DNA of 64,000 nt from Monodelphis domestica (taxonomy: Eukaryota > Chordata > Mammalia > Didelphimorphia > Didelphidae): NCBI RefSeq assembly GCF_027887165.1, contig NC_077227.1, positions 63,368,607-63,432,606 on the forward strand. The letters run 5' to 3'. Positions 11,301 to 24,135 of the stretch are shown here, in pieces. The notes under the pieces were generated by a model. That model was not told the DNA's origin. It did no database searches and saw nothing but the letters and a program-made list of their open reading frames with translations. The translations under genes were made by a program, and so were the position numbers. Position 1 is the stretch's first letter; every line of letters begins with the position of its first letter.

Positions 11301-14300
11301 AAATACAGGCAGTCTAGCCATCCAATTCGGTCCAAATGGTACTACCTTTTGAGACAATGCAGCACTATAATCTTTTACCAACGCAATTGTTACTCATTTT
11401 TTCTTCTAGATTGAGTCGTAGTTACAGAACTGCACTTCATTTTTCTTTAAAGTTCAGGTTAAGAATTCCTATTCTAATCATTGAAGAGAAATTGATAAAA
11501 ATTAAAATTTACAATAACAAAATTCTACAAGATCCATATACTCAATCCAAAATACAAGGTACACAGAAAGAAGAGGGGACTGGTTTTGTAGTGTGTCACC
11601 AAGCTAATGAACTTGCCTTACGTGCATGTGTGAAGTCTTCAATGATCTGGCTTGGAAGTCTTCACATTTGAAATTGATAACCTTCCTTCTAACATGAACA
11701 AGCCTATTTCTTCAAAGAAAGACTGATTGATGATCCGGCTATCTTTTCTTAGTTGAGATAAGAAATCTAAAGAGTTCTGCCATTTATTTCATGTGTGTTG
11801 TAAATAACAATGATACATCAAAAAAGCCTTTGCCTTCAGGAGTTTTTATTCCAAGAAGGGTTATGCATTTTCATTGGCAGATAAATATAAAACAATATGA
11901 AGGCAAAGAGTGCTAAAATCCAAGATTGAAAATGGGACCTGAGTTGGGCCTTGAGAGAAGCCAAATAAGGATCCTAAAAAGTAAAGGTGAGGAGGGAGTG
12001 GATTTTATTATAAAAGGGATGCACATTTTTTTACATTCTCAAATAAATAAATAATAATCCTGATAGTTTTTTTAAAAAATGTGATCATTTCCTGAGCTTC
12101 CCCTAAAAAGGAGCTAATATAATGTGAAACAAATTTAAACATTTATGCCTGTCTTTGTGGTTTATCAAATATTTTCCTCAGAGACATTGTAAGATAGTAC
12201 AAGATCTGTTTGTCTCAGTTTGTATATGAGGAAACCAGCCCAGAGAGGTTTAGTTATTTCTCCGATAATACTTCTATTATGGTGGAACCAGTATCTGAAC
12301 CTAGTTCTTTTTTCAGTATCTAAGTGTTCTCGCCACTATAGTGTATTTCAGTCTAAATAAACTAAAGGTTTATTATTGCCATTTCACTTTCACTGCAGAG
12401 CTTGTTAAAAAATTAATTTGGAAAGGAATAACAGGCAGATACTATAAAACTTTAAGGGGTTATTATGTTTTACTATAAACTAAATAATTCCAATAAAATC
12501 AAGTACCATTTCCTAGTACTTGAGTTTGGAGTTTCTTTATTCTACCATGAGGATAAAACCACATAGGTTCTCTTTCAACACTGTGCATCATGGTTTTTAT
12601 TTGGCATTAACTTGTACCTCAGAGAACAGAAGAAAGAGAAATAGATTGAAGGAAGTAGGGAAGAGACCAAGTTCTCCTTGGATATGGGGGGTGAGGGATG
12701 GAGTGAAGATAGCAGCTAGTCTCATATACAACTTCACCCTGTTGGTTTACAATAGTGGTATGAAGTTTATTTTATCTTAAGGGGAGCAATCTGTCTCATA
12801 AACTCAATTTAACTTCCTTATTCATTTGTATCACTGGTTTGATTCGGGGGTAATAACACATTAACCTCCCAAACCATCAACTAGGGAATCCTGTACATCT
12901 GAGTCATGGAATTAGAGACCACTGTTCCCTTGTGTTTGGTACTTAATAATCTACTGGAATAAGAAATGTTCACCTTGACTTTGTTTTCTGGGTATTCAGA
13001 AAATCAAATTATAACCTATAAAAGAAACAACATTATTACCAACTGCATAAAATAGTTTTCTCTTTATTGTACATTTTGTGCAGTTTTGCATAAAATGTCT
13101 TCTGCTCCTGATTTATGCAACATCAAATATGCAATAGATTAAATATATTAAAATATAAACCCTGGAAAAAATGGGCTCATATTCTTTCTCAGATATACTA
13201 GGTAATACCAAAGCTTCTTTTATCAGATATTTTAAAATTAAATGCTGCCACTGTTTCTATGTTTTTCTAAATCTGAATATAGATATATTCTGTTATTGAG
13301 GATAGGGCAAGATATTCGTGTTTTTGAGTCTGCTTTCTAATGCTGACAGACATACTTTCTATTCGTTTTCCCACTCTGGGGAAGGTTTGAAATATATAAA
13401 ACTATGACAGATGTTATAACTAGTTTTCTTTTGCTTTGTTAGGTAAGGATGAGAGGAGAAGGTCTTCATTCTATTACCTTAACAAATTATGCCTTATTAG
13501 TTTATAAAATTGTGCAGCAATATTTGATTCACAACCACAGCTTTAGGAAGTCATCAGAGCTTGCTGAAGAAATCCGAGGCTGACTTTTGTGTCTGCCTAC
13601 TTTACTCATCTTTGGTTGTTTCTAAGGATTTCTGAACTCGGCTCTGCCACCAACTAACTAATTGAAGCCTGGGGAAAATCATGTCAACTCTTAAAGCCCA
13701 GGTTTTTTCATTGTCAAAAACTAGCTTAGAATACCTCTGAAGTCCTTTCCAGTTCTAGTTCTAGTATATCTAGTTCCAGTTCTAGTATTCTATGATTGTG
13801 AGCAGTCATTTATCCAAGGGAAATTCTCCTAAGCCATAAAAGTCTAGCCCAAGTCTTAACAATACTGAATGAGGGAATGGAAGATTCTGTATATACTTGG
13901 GTATACCAAATGTTTCTAAAAGGAACTATAGGGCCTTCTTGTTTCTTAGGTGTAGTTTGTCTCACCTCTTTCCTGTACAAAGGTCCCATGGCCATTTCAT
14001 ACCCAAAGAAGAAAGATGGGATATAGAAAACAATTGTAAATTTGTTCAAATAGACTTTAAATTTGAAATTTACATTTTATCTCTAACCCTGTACTTCATA
14101 TTAACTAAATTTAAATTTAAGTTTTCTGATGACTTTTTCCTGGGCAAATCAGTTCTCTATTTTGCAAGGAAAAGTCACTTCACTTTATGTAACCGATTAT
14201 AAACAGGAATACTCAATGAACAGTTCCTATAGTTCTCCTTTCCTCTTTCTAATAAATGGTTTTGTCTTTAACTCTCAATAACTTCAAGTTTTAAAAAAAA

Positions 14301-14872
14301 AATCTAAAGAATCTAAAGTCATCATAAAGTTAATGTTCAGTGGTAATGATATAATTTTATCACATTAACTTCTATGAAATGAGAAGGGGGAGAGGAGAGA
14401 GGAAGAAATTGCATCATTCCTATTTGAAATCCAAATGTAACTTTGTGCTATTCTTAATTTTTAGAGGGAGAAAAGGGAGAGCATTTGACATTTTCCCTCA
14501 AACCATAATTTGTACTATCATGCTACCTGAAAAATAATCTTTTCTAGTAGAATTGAAAACCCATCATTCACTCCAGGGTATATTTCATAATTTTTTATAC
14601 CAGTTTATAGGTATAATTTGCTTTAAGCATTACATTCCTGGGGGGTGGGGGAAGCTGATTTACAATCAGCTTTTTGTAAGTTAAATAATTTCTTAACTAG
14701 GTTTCATAGGAATTTTTCTTCATTCTTTATTAATCTTCATCTGGCACCTTTCCTTAAGTTTCTCTGTACACCAATTTATTAGCTAGGAATTGCAATGAAG
14801 TCATTAAATGTAAGGAGACAACAATCTATTTCATCCTTGAAGTCAAATCCTCCCAAGGCAGAATCCCTTTTA
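11301..14872. other. Intergenic spacer with scattered old repeats
   Basis: About 12185-12345 is a minus-strand MIR-type SINE (tatatgaggaaaccagccca). 13615-13800 is a plus-strand CORE-SINE whose tail has become a run of gttctag repeats. 11810-11960 resembles the family containing gccttcaggagtttttattc, an old LINE/SINE 3' end. The remainder is AT-rich with no gene I can support. Confidence 0.55.
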
Positions 14873-15041
14873 AAATTTTTTTATTTTTTAATACTATGTA
14901 TTGATTCCAAGGCAGAAGAACAGTAAGGGCTAGGCAATGGGAATTAAGTGACTTGCCCAGGGTCACACACAGTTAGGCAGAGTCTGAGGCCAGATTTGAA
15001 CCTCCCATCTCTAGGCCTGGCTCTCAGCTGCCCCCAGAAAC
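14873..15041 (-). mobile_element. WSINE1-type SINE, internally shortened
   Basis: Minus-strand copy with the 3' end, CORE (gacttgcccagggtcacaca) and part of the head. CCCTTTTA duplicates at 14865-14872 and 15042-15049. The head is shorter than in the full copies. Confidence 0.9.
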
Positions 15042-15756
15042 CCCTTTTAGATTGAAGTCAGCATGGTTTAATGATTTTCTACACCTCTATCCAGCAGCAC
15101 ATGAATAGGAATGAAGGAGGTCCATAGTGGAGTAATCCAAAGTTGAGGTTTGACCAAGCAAGTGATAGGGTAGAGGACAAGGGACTTGAGGATAGAGGAT
15201 AGAATGGAGTTGAACTAATTCACCAAGGGGCCAAGATAAAGGAAAAAAGTAAGTGCAGAAGTGATGATGTGGGAAAGAATTTTGGGCTGAAGGAACTGGA
15301 GGTCATAGTTAATATGAAGGACAGGGTTTGTGATAAGAGAAACATTAGATAATAAAAGATTATAATTGTATAAAGAATTTCAGGGTTCATGAAAACAAAT
15401 AAAATACTTGTAGGTAGCTGAGGTAAAGTAGAAGAGTATGCTATGGGAAGTGAATAGATTGAAGAAATAGGAAGTTGTGGTATTTGAGGGACAGTATCAC
15501 ATATGTTAATAAAAACAGGGATTGGGAAGGAGATAAAGACTTTGAGCTAGATGCTGAACTCATTGAGGAAAGAGAATGTTTTCAAGATCTTAATTGTTTG
15601 GTCATGTTTACTAGAATCTTGATTGTGTGAGAAGTTTGGATTAAATATACCTCAAAGTAGGAGAAATTATGGAATGGTTTAATTCTTTGTAATTATGCTT
15701 CAGGTGCCTTGCATAGTGTCTGGCACATAAAGATGCTTAAAAATACTTGATTGGGG
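15042..15756. other. Intergenic, purine-rich, unassigned
   Basis: Purine-rich sequence that has the feel of an old interspersed repeat but that I cannot assign. 15670-15740 resembles the CORE-SINE/L2 3' end (tagtgtctggcacataaaga). No gene seen. Confidence 0.4.
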
Positions 15757-15951
15757 GTGCAGCTGGGTAGCTCAGTGAATTGAGAGCCAGGCCCAGAGAC
15801 GGGAGGTCCTAGGTTCAAATCTGGCCTCAGACACTTCTCAGCTGTGACCCTGGGCAAGTCACTTGACCCCCATTGCCTAGCCCTTACCACTCTTCTGCCT
15901 TGGAGCCAATACACAGTATTGACTCCAAGATGGAAGGTAAGGGTTTAAAAA
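15757..15951 (+). mobile_element. WSINE1-type marsupial SINE
   Basis: Nearly consensus plus-strand copy. AATACTTGATTGGGG flanks it at about 15742-15756 and 15953-15967. Low divergence and long exact flanks suggest a relatively young insertion. Confidence 0.94.
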
Positions 15952-18403
15952 AAATACTTGATTGGGGAAGAATTTGAAAGTAGCACTAGGAAGAAAGAGG
16001 TATTCTGCTACTCCATGGCCAGTGAATCACAAGGTCTGAGTGAAAGTGCACCCTGAACTAGGTAGTGTGGCCCAGAATGCAACCTGATCAGAAGGGAGCC
16101 AATGCTCAGTGAAAGCCCAAAGATGGAGAGATTGAGAAAAGAAAAAAAATGTTTTGAAATGAACACAACTTTGTTAATTATGGAGGCATTCTAGAGAGCA
16201 GTGTAAGGGGCAGTTAGATCAGAAGATGTGGGGAAAGACAAGGATTGAGAGTTGCGGAAAGTAGGAATGGGCATAGGATTTCTACAATGACGGGTTCATA
16301 ATCACTAGGATGGGGAAAGTCTGAGAAGGAGGAAGTATGCTTACTATTGAGGTATTATCAATAGTGAACAGAGGTCTCTTCTGAGGAATGCAAGCAATCA
16401 GACTACTCAAGGACCTCCTATACATCCAAAATGACGACTGAGTTAGTAGAAATGGGTAAGTGGGGGGAGGAGGAAGAAAGGAGTAGTTTTGAACAAGAAG
16501 AAAAACATTTGATGCTTATATTTGACTGAGTGGTTTTGAACTTGGCAACTTAACAGGGAAAATGTCAGAGGCCAGTAATGACCACATGGTAAGATTAGGT
16601 CTAGATGCCAATCTAGGACAGTGTGTGATGAACCAAGTTTTACTAGAGGGTAAAATTAGCCTTCAAAACCAACTAGTGAGGATGCAAGATTGAATTGAAA
16701 TGTAGAATGGGAACTGGGCATGATGCCCCTTTAATTTGTGCCAGTCAAGCCAATTTGTGGCTACACTGTAGTTATCTTTGGATAAGATTTCCCAGCTCTT
16801 AACTTCTCTAGGTTACATGTTTTCACAAAATGATTACTTTTCTATAACCTATATAGAAATGGCCCTGAAGAAAGAAGAGTTTTGATTGTTCTGTTCCAAA
16901 GGAAAAGTAACATTTCTTGATACAATTTAATAATTTAAAACATATGTTTATTTAGGTGGTCAATTTCTTTTAAGAAAGATATTTATCTTCCTATTTATGA
17001 CAAGAGTTCACAGGATTGTAAAGTGTAGAGTAGGGAAGGTACCTTAAAATCATCTAGTCTAAGGCTTGCATTTTATAAATAAGTAAACTGAGGCCCCAAA
17101 ATCTTCCCCCCTTTAAAAGATGATGAAAATGAGACATAGAGGGGTAATAAGTATTTGCCACATAAATAGTATGATGTTAACCTAGTAATATTTGATTTGC
17201 ATGTTTTCTTATTTCCCAGATACAAATTTTTAACAAATAACTTGTCTTTTATACATGTTGAGGATATGCGTATATATTAATACAGATATGGGTGTATTTT
17301 GATAAAGGGAGAAGCTGAAAAGAGAAAATGATTAAACAGTTTTATGACTGAGGTAGGGCCCTTCCTAGTCAAAAAGCAAAGAAAAGTAACCTTGGTGGTG
17401 TGATTTCATGTCATGTTACTTAAGTAAAAAGGCATTTGGCATGTTACATTCTGCGGTAAGGGAAAAGGGGAGTGAAAGGAAAAAATGGGTAATATTAGAA
17501 GCAAAGAAAATACAGGCTACTGCAGAGGCTAATTAGTTAAAAACAAAAAGAAACTTCAAAACAGAAGGGAAATGAAAATTAGTTTCATCAGGCTGGCATT
17601 CCATATAGTATATTAGGAAGTCAGAGTTTAAAAATTCTTAAAAATTAAAGTAGTCTGTCTGCTTAGGTTTGGTTCAATGGAGAGATCTTATCCCATTTGA
17701 GTCCTGCTAGATGAAAATTAATCCTACTGTTGTTATTAAATTGTAATTAACCAATGTCCCAAGAAGCAAAAGAGGCAGTTAACCTAATAGTTTCACTTGG
17801 ATGAATGAAAGCAGTTATTAGAGCAAAGTTTGGATTTGACCTTCATTTTTGTGTACTAAATGATTACTTGCCCTCAGGGAAGATTATGTTTACTGATCCA
17901 CGAATGAGTAAAAGTGTTCATTGTTGGCAAAGAGAGGCTAGAAAAAACTTTTAATAGGAATTATAGGAAGAATTAGATTTCTCAACAGCAGTTCAATGTG
18001 GCCAGCTTCATGACTTTATTTCAACTAGAGTTCAGTAGATTTGCTAATGGATGTTACCTAACTCATTTTATTTTAACAGCAACTTTAATTTATATAATAT
18101 ATATATATATACATATATATTAATATTATCCTCTTTTGTTTTACCTTCCTAAAGGAAGTATCTGCTCTGAACTTTTAGTCAGTGTTTGCTGTCTCCCCCA
18201 CTCCTATCCCTTACCATTCTTTGTTGAGTAAGCTTCCACATTCTTTAGATAAATGGCTTTTTCAGACAATACTGGTGGACTTCTATGGAGTCACCATGCT
18301 CCTGAGTTTGTTCCTCAGCTTTACAGATTTAGAAAATGTTATCAGTTCAGTTGGGAGTAATTAAACTTTAGGGAATTGACTCATGTCAAGAAGTTGTGAG
18401 AGA
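15952..18403. other. Intergenic spacer, mostly unassigned
   Basis: Purine-rich sequence from 15968 to about 16720 looks like a continuation of the unassigned repeat-like block that the SINE at 15757 interrupts. A minus-strand MIR lies at about 17035-17185 (taagtaaactgaggccccaa), and an AT microsatellite at 18092-18120. No gene is supported. Confidence 0.5.
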
Positions 18404-18614
18404 GTGGAGGCAGCTAGGTACCTCAGTGGACTGAAAGCCAGGCATAGAGAGGTCTTGGGTTCAAATGTGACCTCAGACACTTCCTAGCTGTGTAACCCTG
18501 GGCAAGTCACTCAAAAACCCCATTGCCTAGCCCTTATCACTCTACTGCTTTAGAACCACAGTATTGATTCTAAGGCGGACAGTAAAGATTTAAATAAAAA
18601 AAAAAAAAACAAAC
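18404..18614 (+). mobile_element. WSINE1-type marsupial SINE
   Basis: Plus-strand full-length copy with a long A-tail. Exact duplication GTTGTGAGAGA at 18393-18403 and 18615-18625. Confidence 0.93.
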
Positions 18615-20384
18615 GTTGTGAGAGATCAACTGGTAAATCATGTCCATTCAATCATGCAGAATACACATACACACACACAGGTGGTCAAACCTCTATTAGC
18701 AGCTCTCCATCTTGATTGATAATCCCCACTAAGGAGCCAAATCTTAGATTAGAAGGTTACTTGGAGAACATAGAATTAAGGCAAATGGAATTGACTCTTA
18801 TTAAGGAATTTTTCTGTCAAGCTAAGGGAACCTGATGAATTACAACAAAGACCAAACATAACACTTATTAAGTTCTACTAGGTACAAATCATACAATCCT
18901 TACCCTTAAGGAAGAAGAAACAGTCTTTGTCTTCAAGAAACTGAAGAGGATGGGAACATAGCTTTAATACATGACATTATATAAGTATATTAGAAAGTAA
19001 CAACAAAAAGTAATATATGAGATCTTAAAGGGATTAACTGTAGGTTTCAGTAAAGTCTTCCTGAAAGGGGTAACATTTGAGTGGAATTTTAAATTGGTTG
19101 GATTTAAATGGGTTGGATTTCACAGTAAAGATGGGGAGATTGCCATTGTATCATAATGAATTATGAATAACAGCATGGAATAGTATATGCTCCAGGGGGA
19201 GAGCTGTCTAATTTGGCTGGAGTGTAGAGTACATTAAGTACTGATATAAAGCTGAAGAGATAAGTTAGTACATTGAAATTTCAGGCAGAGGAATTTGATG
19301 GGCATTAAATAGACATCCTCATTCTTCTTTTCATAGACTGTCAGAAAAACAATATGTTTGGACTGGTCATTCATTGAACAGTCTCTTCTTAATTTCATTT
19401 TTTTTGCATTTATAATTGAAAGACAATTTTTCACTGATTACATTAGAATCTCTTTCCTAGTGACATGTAAGGACATCCCATAAACTTATATTGTAAACTT
19501 TCTCCAGATCACTGCAGGAATGATTTCTTCTTAGGTTTCCTGCATGTAATGAATAATGTGTAGATTCCCGTTGACTTTTCTCACAAGAATGGTGTTGCTT
19601 CTTAACCGTATACATTTTTTACAGGCTACATGTCCCAGAAAACTTTTATTTGGCCCTCTAAATTTTTTTCAATTGATAGAAATTTAAAGAGTAATAAAGT
19701 GATGTAAGATGAATACCATTCACTTAAAACTTTAGAATCATGAAGACATTTTCAGGGTTGATAATTTACATGTCCTGCTTTCTGATGGAATTTGACCTTA
19801 AGAGGCTTTAGAAATCCAGTGACTTTCAGGACTAGGTAGCAAGGAATCTTTTGCTTTTGGAAGGACATCTCATAGATAATTGATTTAGAGTTGGATGAGT
19901 TCTTGAAGGTATCAAGTGCTACTTCATTTTACATAGGCCTAAAAAGGTCCCAAGACAGAACAACTAGTATCTGCAGTGAAATTTGAACCTAGGTCTTCCT
20001 AATACTAATGTATTCCTAATACTCCCATGCTATAAATACTAAACCCAATCTAAGTTTCAGAGAGTAAAGTTAGCTCTGAGGAGGGTGTCAGTTGTTACCA
20101 TTGATGACCTCTGACCTCTCCTTTACTTCTGGAATCAGCCAAAGTCTTTTTACTTCAGTGCCTTTTTACTTCTGTGACTGATGGCCCCAGTAGGACCTTC
20201 TTCCAGTGTGATCCTGTGGATAAAATCCTGAAGGTCCAAAGAATGAGGGAGGGATATTAGCAGCATCATGGTCATGACTGTTCAGGCTAGATTCTGATTG
20301 GCTTCCCTGCTTCCCTCAGGCCTCATGGAGCAGGTAGCATTGGATGATGGGGCCCCAAGGCTAGAGTATCATACTTTCTTCTAG
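18615..20384. other. Intergenic spacer with old repeat tails
   Basis: 18665-18680 is a short CA run. 18865-19140 resembles the L2/CORE-SINE 3' family (cctgaaaggggtaacatttg). 19885-20045 is a minus-strand MIR-type fossil. The rest is unassigned. Confidence 0.5.
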
Positions 20385-20610
20385 GATAAAAGCAGCCTCC
20401 TCTTTTTGGCATTTAAAGCTTTTCACAATCTAACTCCAATTTGTCGTTCTAGTTTATTACATATATAGTACTCTCCTTCATACCTTCTACATTTGAGGCA
20501 AATTGACCTACACAATAATCCATCTTCTGCTTTTGCCTGAAATACTCTCCTTTTTCACTTCTACTTCTTGATTTCTTCAAGATTCAGAACAAGTCACCCT
20601 ATTTCCTTGT
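20385..20610 (+). mobile_element. L2 LINE 3' end
   Basis: Plus-strand match to the L2 tail: ggcatttaaagcttttcaca, then tccatcttctgcttttgcct and tcttcaagattcagaacaag. Strongly 5' truncated and ancient. Confidence 0.75.
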
Positions 20611-20965
20611 CTATAGATGAGGAGAATGAGGCAAATAGGATTAAGTGACTTGCTTGGGGTCACATAGATAATGTCTGAGACTAGATTTGAATTCAAGAGA
20701 ATAAGTCTTCCTGATCTTAGGTCCAATTTAGCTCTAACCTCCTAGCAACCCTACTTGTCATATAACAGGTGTTGAATTGAAAAGATTGCAAGCTTCTTGG
20801 ATCTGCAGAGTGGATCTTGAGCTTATCTAAACCAATTCCCTCTCATTTTGCCGATTAGGAAACTGAGGTACAGAAAAGACTGGCTGCATATTTAATAATC
20901 CACCGTTGGTTAATGGCAAAGTTAGAACCAAATAACCTGAATCCCATTCCATTGTTTTCTCTCTC
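20611..20965 (-). mobile_element. Two minus-strand MIR/CORE-SINE fossils
   Basis: Two consecutive fragments, 20611-20745 (agtgacttgcttggggtcac) and 20835-20965 (gattaggaaactgaggtaca), both MIR-like in reverse orientation. Confidence 0.7.
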
Positions 20966-21479
20966 ACTCCATGTTGCCTCCACATTATATGAAGTAGTAT
21001 GGCCTGAATTGATGAAGTCAGGCAATAACTCAGGCTTTTTAATCTCCTTTGTACTTGTTGAGATGTTCTTGTACAGACCTTGGCTTAACCCACAAGATAA
21101 ATATATCTAAACAACAATCAACAAATGTAGGCCTAGTAGGTCACAGTCCTAGGCATTATGTTAGGCTCTGGAGATATAGAGACAAAAATAAAACAGTCCT
21201 TTTCTTCCAGGGAACTTACATTCTCTTTGGGAAAAGATCAAGAATAACCCATGCTTGAGAGATGGCTACCTGTCAACTGAAGCTGAAATCAGGAGAAACT
21301 TAAGATCATCATAGAAAGCAACAGGAGGAGAACTTGAGCTACTCTCCCAAGTATGGGCAGGATTTAGAAAAAAATCTTTTGGGAAAACAACTCTCCAAAT
21401 CCTACATGGTAAAATTACTGGAACATCTATAAGTCCAGTGGGAAGGAGAAGCAGACTGTGTAGAAAGGAGCCTAAATGA
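20966..21479. other. Intergenic, old repeat tail and unassigned sequence
   Basis: 21120-21240 resembles the same L2/CORE-SINE-related tail seen at 18865, 51785, 55640 and 56095 (gggaacttacattctctttg). 21266-21479 is unassigned. No gene seen. Confidence 0.45.
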
Positions 21480-21557
21480 TTAGATATAGACAGAGAGAGA
21501 CATTTATACAGATAGAAAGTTAGAAAGGTAGACAGACAGACAGACAGACAGATAGAC

Positions 21558-21604
<47 letters not shown>

Positions 21605-21660
21605 TAGATAGATAGATAGATAGGTGGGTAGGTAGATAGATAGATAGAAGCATATAGACA
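21480..21660 (+). repeat. GACA/GATA tetranucleotide array
   Basis: An impure array in which GACA units dominate the middle (about 21530-21600) and GATA units the right side, with degenerate units at both ends. It lies about 0.55 kb before the CSGALNACT2 CpG island and opens artefactual frames on the minus strand. Confidence 0.95.
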
Positions 21661-21867
21661 GGTAGACTGAGAAAAATGAAGAAAAACAGACAGGTAAATA
21701 GCTAGCTGAAGGCAGTGGGGTGCTTATACCACAAGTCAGCAAAAGAAATGTCCAACTTTTCCCTTTTCACCACCTGTCTTAACATCTTTGGCGCAGTTGA
21801 GGGTGCTGGATGGGATGCAGAAGGATTAGAACATGAGGTGAAAGCCTTTCCCCACTCTGTTCAAAAT

Positions 21868-22198
21868 TCGTCCTCCCTCTCCTTTCCTGTCCTGCTTCCC
21901 TACTCCCTTTCTCCTCCCTCTATCTTTCCTTTCCCCTTCATTTCTCATTCCCTTGCCCCTCTCTCCCTCCTTTTTCCTCTTTCCCCTCTCCTTTCCTGTC
22001 TCTTGTGTTTCTTTTCTCACTCCTTCCGCTCTCCGTCTTTTAGTCTCTCATCTCTCCCTTTTCTTGTTTAGCCTCTCTTCCTTTCTTCTCTTCTTTCTCC
22101 CACTTTTTTCTCCCATTCTTCCCCCCCTTCACCTTTCTCTCCCCTTTCTTCTTCCTTTTCCCCTCCACTCTCTCCCTATCCCACTCCAGTCCCCAACC
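21868..22198 (+). repeat. Polypyrimidine tract next to the CSGALNACT2 promoter
   Basis: About 330 bases of almost pure C/T on the plus strand (G/A on the minus), with short interruptions and no simple repeat unit. It runs straight into the GC boxes of the CpG island. Long polypurine/polypyrimidine tracts can form triplex DNA and exclude nucleosomes; a promoter role is inference. Confidence 0.85.
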
Positions 22199-22199
22199 T

Positions 22200-22800
22200 T
22201 TCTCGCCTTGCCCCGCCCTGCCCCACCCCGCCCTTCTCTGGGCGGTTGACGGTAGGAGGCGGGAGATGAGTGTGGGCGCGGCGGGGCGCTTCTCCTCGTT
22301 CTCGCGCCCGGCTCGGGGGCTGGCTCCCCGACTCCCCGCGGCGCTGGCGTAGGCGTGGGGGAGGGGGCAGCGCGCACAGGACGCAGGGCCCAGGCGGTGG
22401 CGGCGCGGGCAGGCGCGCGGCGGCCTCATTTCCTCGCGCACACAGGAAGTGGCCGTTATTCCAGGAGGTGAGGCAGCCTGAGCTAGGGGTGGTGCGAAGA
22501 GCGGGGGAGAGGGGGAGGAAGAGGCGGAGGAAGTGGCACCTTTGGCCCCGCCGCGGGGGCTCTGCAGCAGTACCGGCGACTGCCGGCCCTGGACTCCTCC
22601 AGCGCTCTCTCTCCCCAAGGCTCCGCGGCTCGGCCTCGGGGCATCTCCTCGTCCTCTCCTCGCTCTGCTGGCATGGGTGAGTACCGTGCTCCGCTCCCGC
22701 CCGATGACAGCCCCGCGCCCAGCCTGCACGCGCTCCGGCCGCTGCTTCCCACTCTGCCCGCACGCACTGACTGACTGCGGTCTGCCCGAGCTCGCGGCTG
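22200..22800 (+). promoter_or_regulatory. CSGALNACT2: CpG island promoter of CSGALNACT2
   Basis: An abrupt rise in GC and CpG content in an otherwise AT-rich window. It includes GC boxes (ccccgccc at 22211 and 22227, gggcgg at 22240) and an ETS-type acaggaagtg at about 22442. A splice donor at 22677 on the plus strand, with the coding exons downstream on the same strand, makes this the CSGALNACT2 promoter. There is no TATA box that I see, as usual for housekeeping-type promoters. Confidence 0.88.
22440..22676 (+). other. CSGALNACT2: CSGALNACT2 exon 1, 5' untranslated
   Basis: The right edge is a consensus donor (gcatgg then gtgagt, exon end 22676). The left edge is a guess near the ETS-type site, since transcription starts in CpG islands are dispersed. 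It would splice to the acceptor at 41381-41382. It contains no start codon linked to the enzyme frame. Confidence 0.6.
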
Positions 22801-23889
22801 GGAAGGCTAGGGACATGCTTGTCCAGGCTCCGTCTGTGCTCACTTTTCTTTTCACACTAACTTTATTTTATTTGACTTTTGTCTTCATTTTCTTTCCTTC
22901 TTTTCTCCACCCATTAAGAAAACCAGTACCCTCCCTCCTCCGAAATGATTTATGCGGCGGAGTCATTTCGAAAGAGCCTGGGCTTCTCCAAGAAGGGTTG
23001 GGCTGATGTTTGAGTGCAGCAGTGTTGCCAGCAAGGGGGTGGTTTTTGTGTGAGGGTTATTGCTTCTTCTCTATCCCTAGGCTTTCCTCCCCACACTCTC
23101 TCTTTACTACACTTTGCAAGTTACTGGGTGATAAACTGTTACTACTACTAAGAACATTGTTCTCAGAAATGATCCAAATCCAGAGACTATCCCAGAACAG
23201 TGAGTTAAAAATAGCTAATTACAGTTTGCATTGTCCCCTCCCCCTTTTTTGGAGTTGACATTTTTTGAAATTAGTTGAATGAAAGAAAAGAGAACTTTTG
23301 TTCTCTTGACCCAGAATTAAGTCCTACTACGAAGCTATAGCCCCTCCTGGGGTGGAGGAGAGCCTGGGTTCTCCAAAGCCAGGCTGGTAAGTCCAAAGCC
23401 TCCTTCTGATTGTTGTGGGTTCTTAGGAGACCGAGAGTGCCTGATTTGTCCTTCTAAAGCTAGTACGCTTCACTGAGTGTAGTTTCTGGTTGATGGAATG
23501 TATGGAGGATCATCCTAGCAATGTTACTTGGTAGGATCATCCTAGCAGGGCTCTGGCTGATGAAATGTCTATCTTTGGAAGATCATCCTTGCTATGTTGC
23601 TTAGAGGTTCATCACCAGATTGACTCCACGATGGTCTCAGTAAGTACTGAAGATCAGTTAGTAAGTTTTTGAGATAAATGAATTAATGGGGTAGTGTGTT
23701 GAGCTCTAGACTGGGCCATTCAGTTAACACTTCTCTAACAGACTTTTTTCTTTCTGTGAAACAAGGATGATCATAAATTCACTCAGTGACCAAGTGTTGT
23801 GTTTTTTAATTCTGTATCATGTCTTGATCCTGTTCCTTATTGTGATAAACAAAGAGCTTTAAAAACCTAAAGTTGCTAATGTAAAGGTC

Positions 23890-24135
23890 ATTATTATTAT
23901 TACCTGTCTGTTTTTGTTGAATTATTTCAGTATTGTCCAGCTCTTCCTGATCCCATGTGAGGTTTTCTTGGCAAATATACTGAAGTGGTTTTCTGTTTCC
24001 TTTTCCATCTCTTTTTATGGTGAGGAACTGAGGCAAACAGAGTTAATCGACTAACACAGGGTCACCCACCTAGTAAGTTCTGAGTCTTCCTAATTCCAAG
24101 TTCAGCCTTCTATCCACTGCCCCACCTGCTAGAAT
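23890..24135 (-). mobile_element. MAR1-type marsupial SINE
   Basis: Minus-strand copy with the MAR1-type end (actgaagtggttttctgttt), the CORE (tcgactaacacagggtcacc) and a head that reads GCAGTGGATAGA on the minus strand. It differs from WSINE1 copies in the head and the 3' end. Confidence 0.8.

Noticed and set aside
21480-21660. Possible CRISPR-like array of short repeats
   Set aside because: Four-base units with no spacers in a vertebrate genome; a plain microsatellite.
21266-21742. A 158-codon minus-strand frame rich in YLSIYL/CLSVCLS
   Set aside because: A product of the GACA/GATA array having no stop in that frame.
22040-22855. A 271-codon frame and several others on both strands over the CpG island
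   Set aside because: GC-rich sequence has few stops by chance. The frames run into the polypyrimidine tract, have low-complexity composition and match no family I know.
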